Positions 6,434 through 8,405 of a stretch of DNA of 8,405 nt are shown here, one piece after another. A model generated the notes under the pieces. It saw nothing but the letters and a program-made list of their open reading frames with translations, was not told the origin of the DNA and did not search any database. Position numbers and translations under genes: made by a program. The DNA comes from Phycisphaerae bacterium (GTDB lineage Bacteria; Planctomycetota; Phycisphaerae; Phycisphaerales; SM1A02), in contig VGXK01000071.1 in assembly GCA_016873355.1 (NCBI GenBank), forward strand, positions 1-8,405. Direction: 5' to 3'. Within the stretch, counting starts at the first letter, position 1; each line of letters begins with the position of its first letter.

Positions 6434-8405
6434 CGATCGCGGATCGTAGCCGCGGTCCGATCGATGCCGGACGCAGGCCGCGCATCCCGCGCGCCTCGCC
6501 ACGAACGGGCGGCGCGAAGCCGCGGCACCGCGTACGCCGCGATCATCGTCGAGATTCCCGCGACGAGCGCCGCGAACATGACGACGCGTGCGACCGATCC
6601 CGTCGGCCCATCGATCTCGCGCGTGAGTCGAACCGTCAGGCTTGCGTACCCCGCCACGAAGTAGACGAGGCTCGACAGGAAGAACGGCTTCCAGTTGTGA
6701 ACCGCGCTCATCGCCGCCACCGCGATCACGCACGCGAAGAAGACGATCTGCCAGAGCATCCACCAGGGGCTGCCCGCGTCGCGCTCGATCACGAGCAGCG
6801 GGAAGAGCACCCAGGTGGGCGCCACGATGCGAACGAAGTTCGCGAGTCGGATGCGAAGCGGCGTGCGCCGCCGTTGCAGGAGCAGCGCGAGCGCGATCAC
6901 CGGAATCGCCGCGGCGATGAATGCCGCCGCGCGCCGGGTGCTGTCCCGGAAGTCGTCGAGCAATCCCAGCGTGATCAGGTCGGCGCCGTACCACGCGGCG
7001 ACCAGGAGTCCGCCGAGAATCGACGCGACGCCGATCGACGCCATGCTCCATGCGTCGCGCGGCGGCGAGAGTCCTTCGCCCGCGTCCTGTTCCCGGCGCT
7101 CCTCGCGCGAGTTCCCTCGGATTCCCATCGCGAGCGCGATCGCGCCCCCGAGCACGAGCCAGCCGCCCAGGAGCAGCATCGAGTGCTCGTCCCGCGCCCG
7201 GAAGAAACCGGCCGAGGCGAAGGCGGACGTCCAGAACAGCAGCGCCGCCAGGCTCGCCATCGGCGTGAGCGCCGCCGCTCCGGTGACCCGGCGCAGAGCG
7301 ATCGATCCGATCAACCACGCGGCGGCAACCACGAGAAGCTGCTCGTTCCACCCACCCATCCATTCACCCAGCGTCGGCGAACGGCTTCGGTCGAGCAGCG
7401 CCACGAGCTGATCGGAGGCGTTCGTCACCACCCGATCGCGAACGGGAACGTCGACCGGCCCGTCCACGGCCGGCGCAAGCCATCCCGTTTCCCGGAGCAG
7501 CTGAAGCGTGCTCACCGCGATCGCAAGATCGACGACGATGAAGAACCCGAGCGCGATCCTCGTTTCGCGCCGCGCCTGCAGCACGAGCGCCGCGATCGCG
7601 AGCACGAGCGCGGTGGCGGCGGGAACGAGCCAGCGCATCCACGGCGTCGATTCGAACGATTCCCACGCGAACCAGAGTCCGGCCGTCAGCGCCGTGAGCG
7701 ACATCCACCCGCCGAAATAGAGCGCCACCTGCGACGGAACGAGCCGGCGCGCGTCGACGAGCCAGTGCGTGTCGGGCCGGCGCACGCGCTGCAGCCGGTC
7801 GGCGAGCGCCTCGGCCTCCGCGTCGGTGACGAGCGACTGCAGCCGCCACCGCTCGACGTGCGCGAGCGTGGTGTCGACCTGATCGAAGAATCGAGCCTGA
7901 AGGATCGCGGGCCGCGCCGTGACCTCCTCGCCGCGGCGCCATCGATCGAGGTCGGCGAGCATCGCGGCGGCGTCGCGGTAGCGCCGCGCGAGCTCCGGTT
8001 CGAGCGCCGCCAGGCAGATGCGCTGGAGCTTCGCCGGAGTCTCGGGCGCTCGCTCCTGCGGCAGGCGGTAGTCGACCGCGAGCGCGCGGGCGCGGCACGC
8101 GTCGACGGTCGAGTCGGGAATCGGCCGTTCCCCCGTCAGCAGCAGGTAGAGCATCGCGCCGAGCGCGAAGACATCGGACGCGGGCACCGCGCGGCCGTCC
8201 CGATCGAGCTGCTCGGGCGCCGCGTAGCCGGGCGTGCCGAACGCCCGCCCGCGCGAGCCGCCGCCGCGCATGGCGAGTCCGAAGTCGACCACGACCGGTC
8301 GGCCTCGCCGATCGACGAGCACGTTCGACGGCTTGAGATCTCCGTGCACGATGCCGCCGGCGTGCAGCGCCGCCACCGCGTCGACGACCGGCCGCAGCAG
8401 CGCCA
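6430..8405 (-). CDS. Ser/Thr protein kinase with a polytopic membrane C-terminus (5' end outside the window)
   Basis: The window holds the C-terminal 658 or so residues; the frame stays open to the right edge, so the N-lobe with the ATP-binding lysine is missing. Numbering from the Val encoded at 8376: catalytic loop IVHGDLKPSNVLV (9-21), DFG (31-33), GTPGYAAPEQL (48-58), and SDVFALGAMLYLLLTGERP (67-85). The residue before the catalytic Asp is Gly (HGD not HRD), making this a non-RD kinase that may not need activation-loop phosphorylation. After a soluble linker (about 150-215) come roughly 12 hydrophobic segments (about 217-237, 248-266, 272-293, 345-361, 366-390, 399-417, 445-465, 484-500, 514-530, 537-558, 564-582, 597-617), with a hydrophilic loop at 294-343. 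The membrane part faintly recalls DUF2157-type proteins, but I cannot confirm this. Its TGA overlaps the flavoenzyme ATG, so they are likely cotranslated. Confidence 0.9.
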   Translation of the reverse strand, partial: ALLRPVVDAVAALHAGGIVHGDLKPSNVLVDRRGRPVVVDFGLAMRGGGSRGRAFGTPGYAAPEQLDRDGRAVPASDVFALGAMLYLLLTGERPIPDSTVDACRARALAVDYRLPQERAPETPAKLQRICLAALEPELARRYRDAAAMLADLDRWRRGEEVTARPAILQARFFDQVDTTLAHVERWRLQSLVTDAEAEALADRLQRVRRPDTHWLVDARRLVPSQVALYFGGWMSLTALTAGLWFAWESFESTPWMRWLVPAATALVLAIAALVLQARRETRIALGFFIVVDLAIAVSTLQLLRETGWLAPAVDGPVDVPVRDRVVTNASDQLVALLDRSRSPTLGEWMGGWNEQLLVVAAAWLIGSIALRRVTGAAALTPMASLAALLFWTSAFASAGFFRARDEHSMLLLGGWLVLGGAIALAMGIRGNSREERREQDAGEGLSPPRDAWSMASIGVASILGGLLVAAWYGADLITLGLLDDFRDSTRRAAAFIAAAIPVIALALLLQRRRTPLRIRLANFVRIVAPTWVLFPLLVIERDAGSPWWMLWQIVFFACVIAVAAMSAVHNWKPFFLSSLVYFVAGYASLTVRLTREIDGPTGSVARVVMFAALVAGISTMIAAYAVPRLRAARSWRGARDARPASGIDRTAATIRDR
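6431..6466 (-). promoter_or_regulatory. Inverted repeat enclosing the flavoenzyme start codon
   Basis: CATCGATCG (6431-6439) and CGATCGATG (6458-6466) are perfect reverse complements separated by 18 bases. In minus-strand mRNA they would form a 9-bp stem at the very end of the kinase reading frame, with the flavoenzyme AUG (6433-6431) forming the last three bases of the 3' arm. A competing 5-bp stem, 6438-6442 with 6450-6454, lies inside. Such a structure would hide the start until a ribosome translating the kinase opens it. Confidence 0.4.

Noticed and set aside
6434..7363. N-terminal extension of the flavoenzyme frame upstream of 6433
   Set aside because: The extension runs through the kinase gene in another frame and has no recognisable sequence. 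The Rossmann motif begins a few residues after the ATG at 6433, which also overlaps the kinase stop.
1..8405. Frequent GATC/CGATCG words as a functional motif
   Set aside because: They are abundant, but in this GC-rich sequence they fit common Asp, Ile, Arg and Ser codons (GAT, ATC, CGC, TCG). Without a genome-wide count, over-representation cannot be claimed.

Overview
This is a GC-rich bacterial window that looks like Planctomycetota, most likely the Phycisphaerae/Phycisphaerales. That placement is an inference from gene content: a divergent sigma-70-type protein with the architecture I associate with planctomycetal sigma factors, a Ser/Thr kinase fused to a large membrane module, a type III polyketide synthase paired with a flavoenzyme, and the futalosine-pathway gene mqnA. 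No rRNA or other phylogenetic marker is present beyond two ribosomal proteins.

Layout. Bases 1-109 hold no gene I can recognise. A consensus-like promoter (110-137) drives the plus-strand ribosomal protein pair rplM (L13) and rpsI (S9), 151-1065. A short convergent gap (1066-1147) carries a perfect 18-bp palindrome just after the rpsI stop. Everything from 1148 to the right edge is on the minus strand. Read in the direction of transcription, the order is: a membrane Ser/Thr kinase (5' end beyond the window), an FAD-dependent oxidoreductase, a type III polyketide synthase, a 97-bp gap, mqnA (chorismate dehydratase), and a sigma-factor-like DNA-binding protein.

How the genes may work together. 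The kinase, flavoenzyme and polyketide synthase are joined by stop/start overlaps (ATGA and GTGA), so they are very probably one translationally coupled operon. The pair formed by the synthase and the flavoenzyme suggests a small pathway making an oxidised aromatic or phenolic polyketide, possibly a lipid or quinone. The kinase is a candidate sensor or regulator for it. mqnA and the sigma-like gene are separated by only 3 bp and form a second coupled pair. MqnA commits chorismate to menaquinone by the futalosine route. The sigma-like protein combines several helix-turn-helix segments with a recognisable region 4 but has a weakly preserved core, so it may be a specialised regulator rather than a working sigma factor.

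Notable sequence features are a nearly leaderless rplM transcript, a hairpin that would bury the flavoenzyme start codon, and a 12-bp tandem repeat encoding a Gly/Ala/Asp linker in the sigma-like gene, with a related low-complexity stretch in the polyketide synthase N-terminus.
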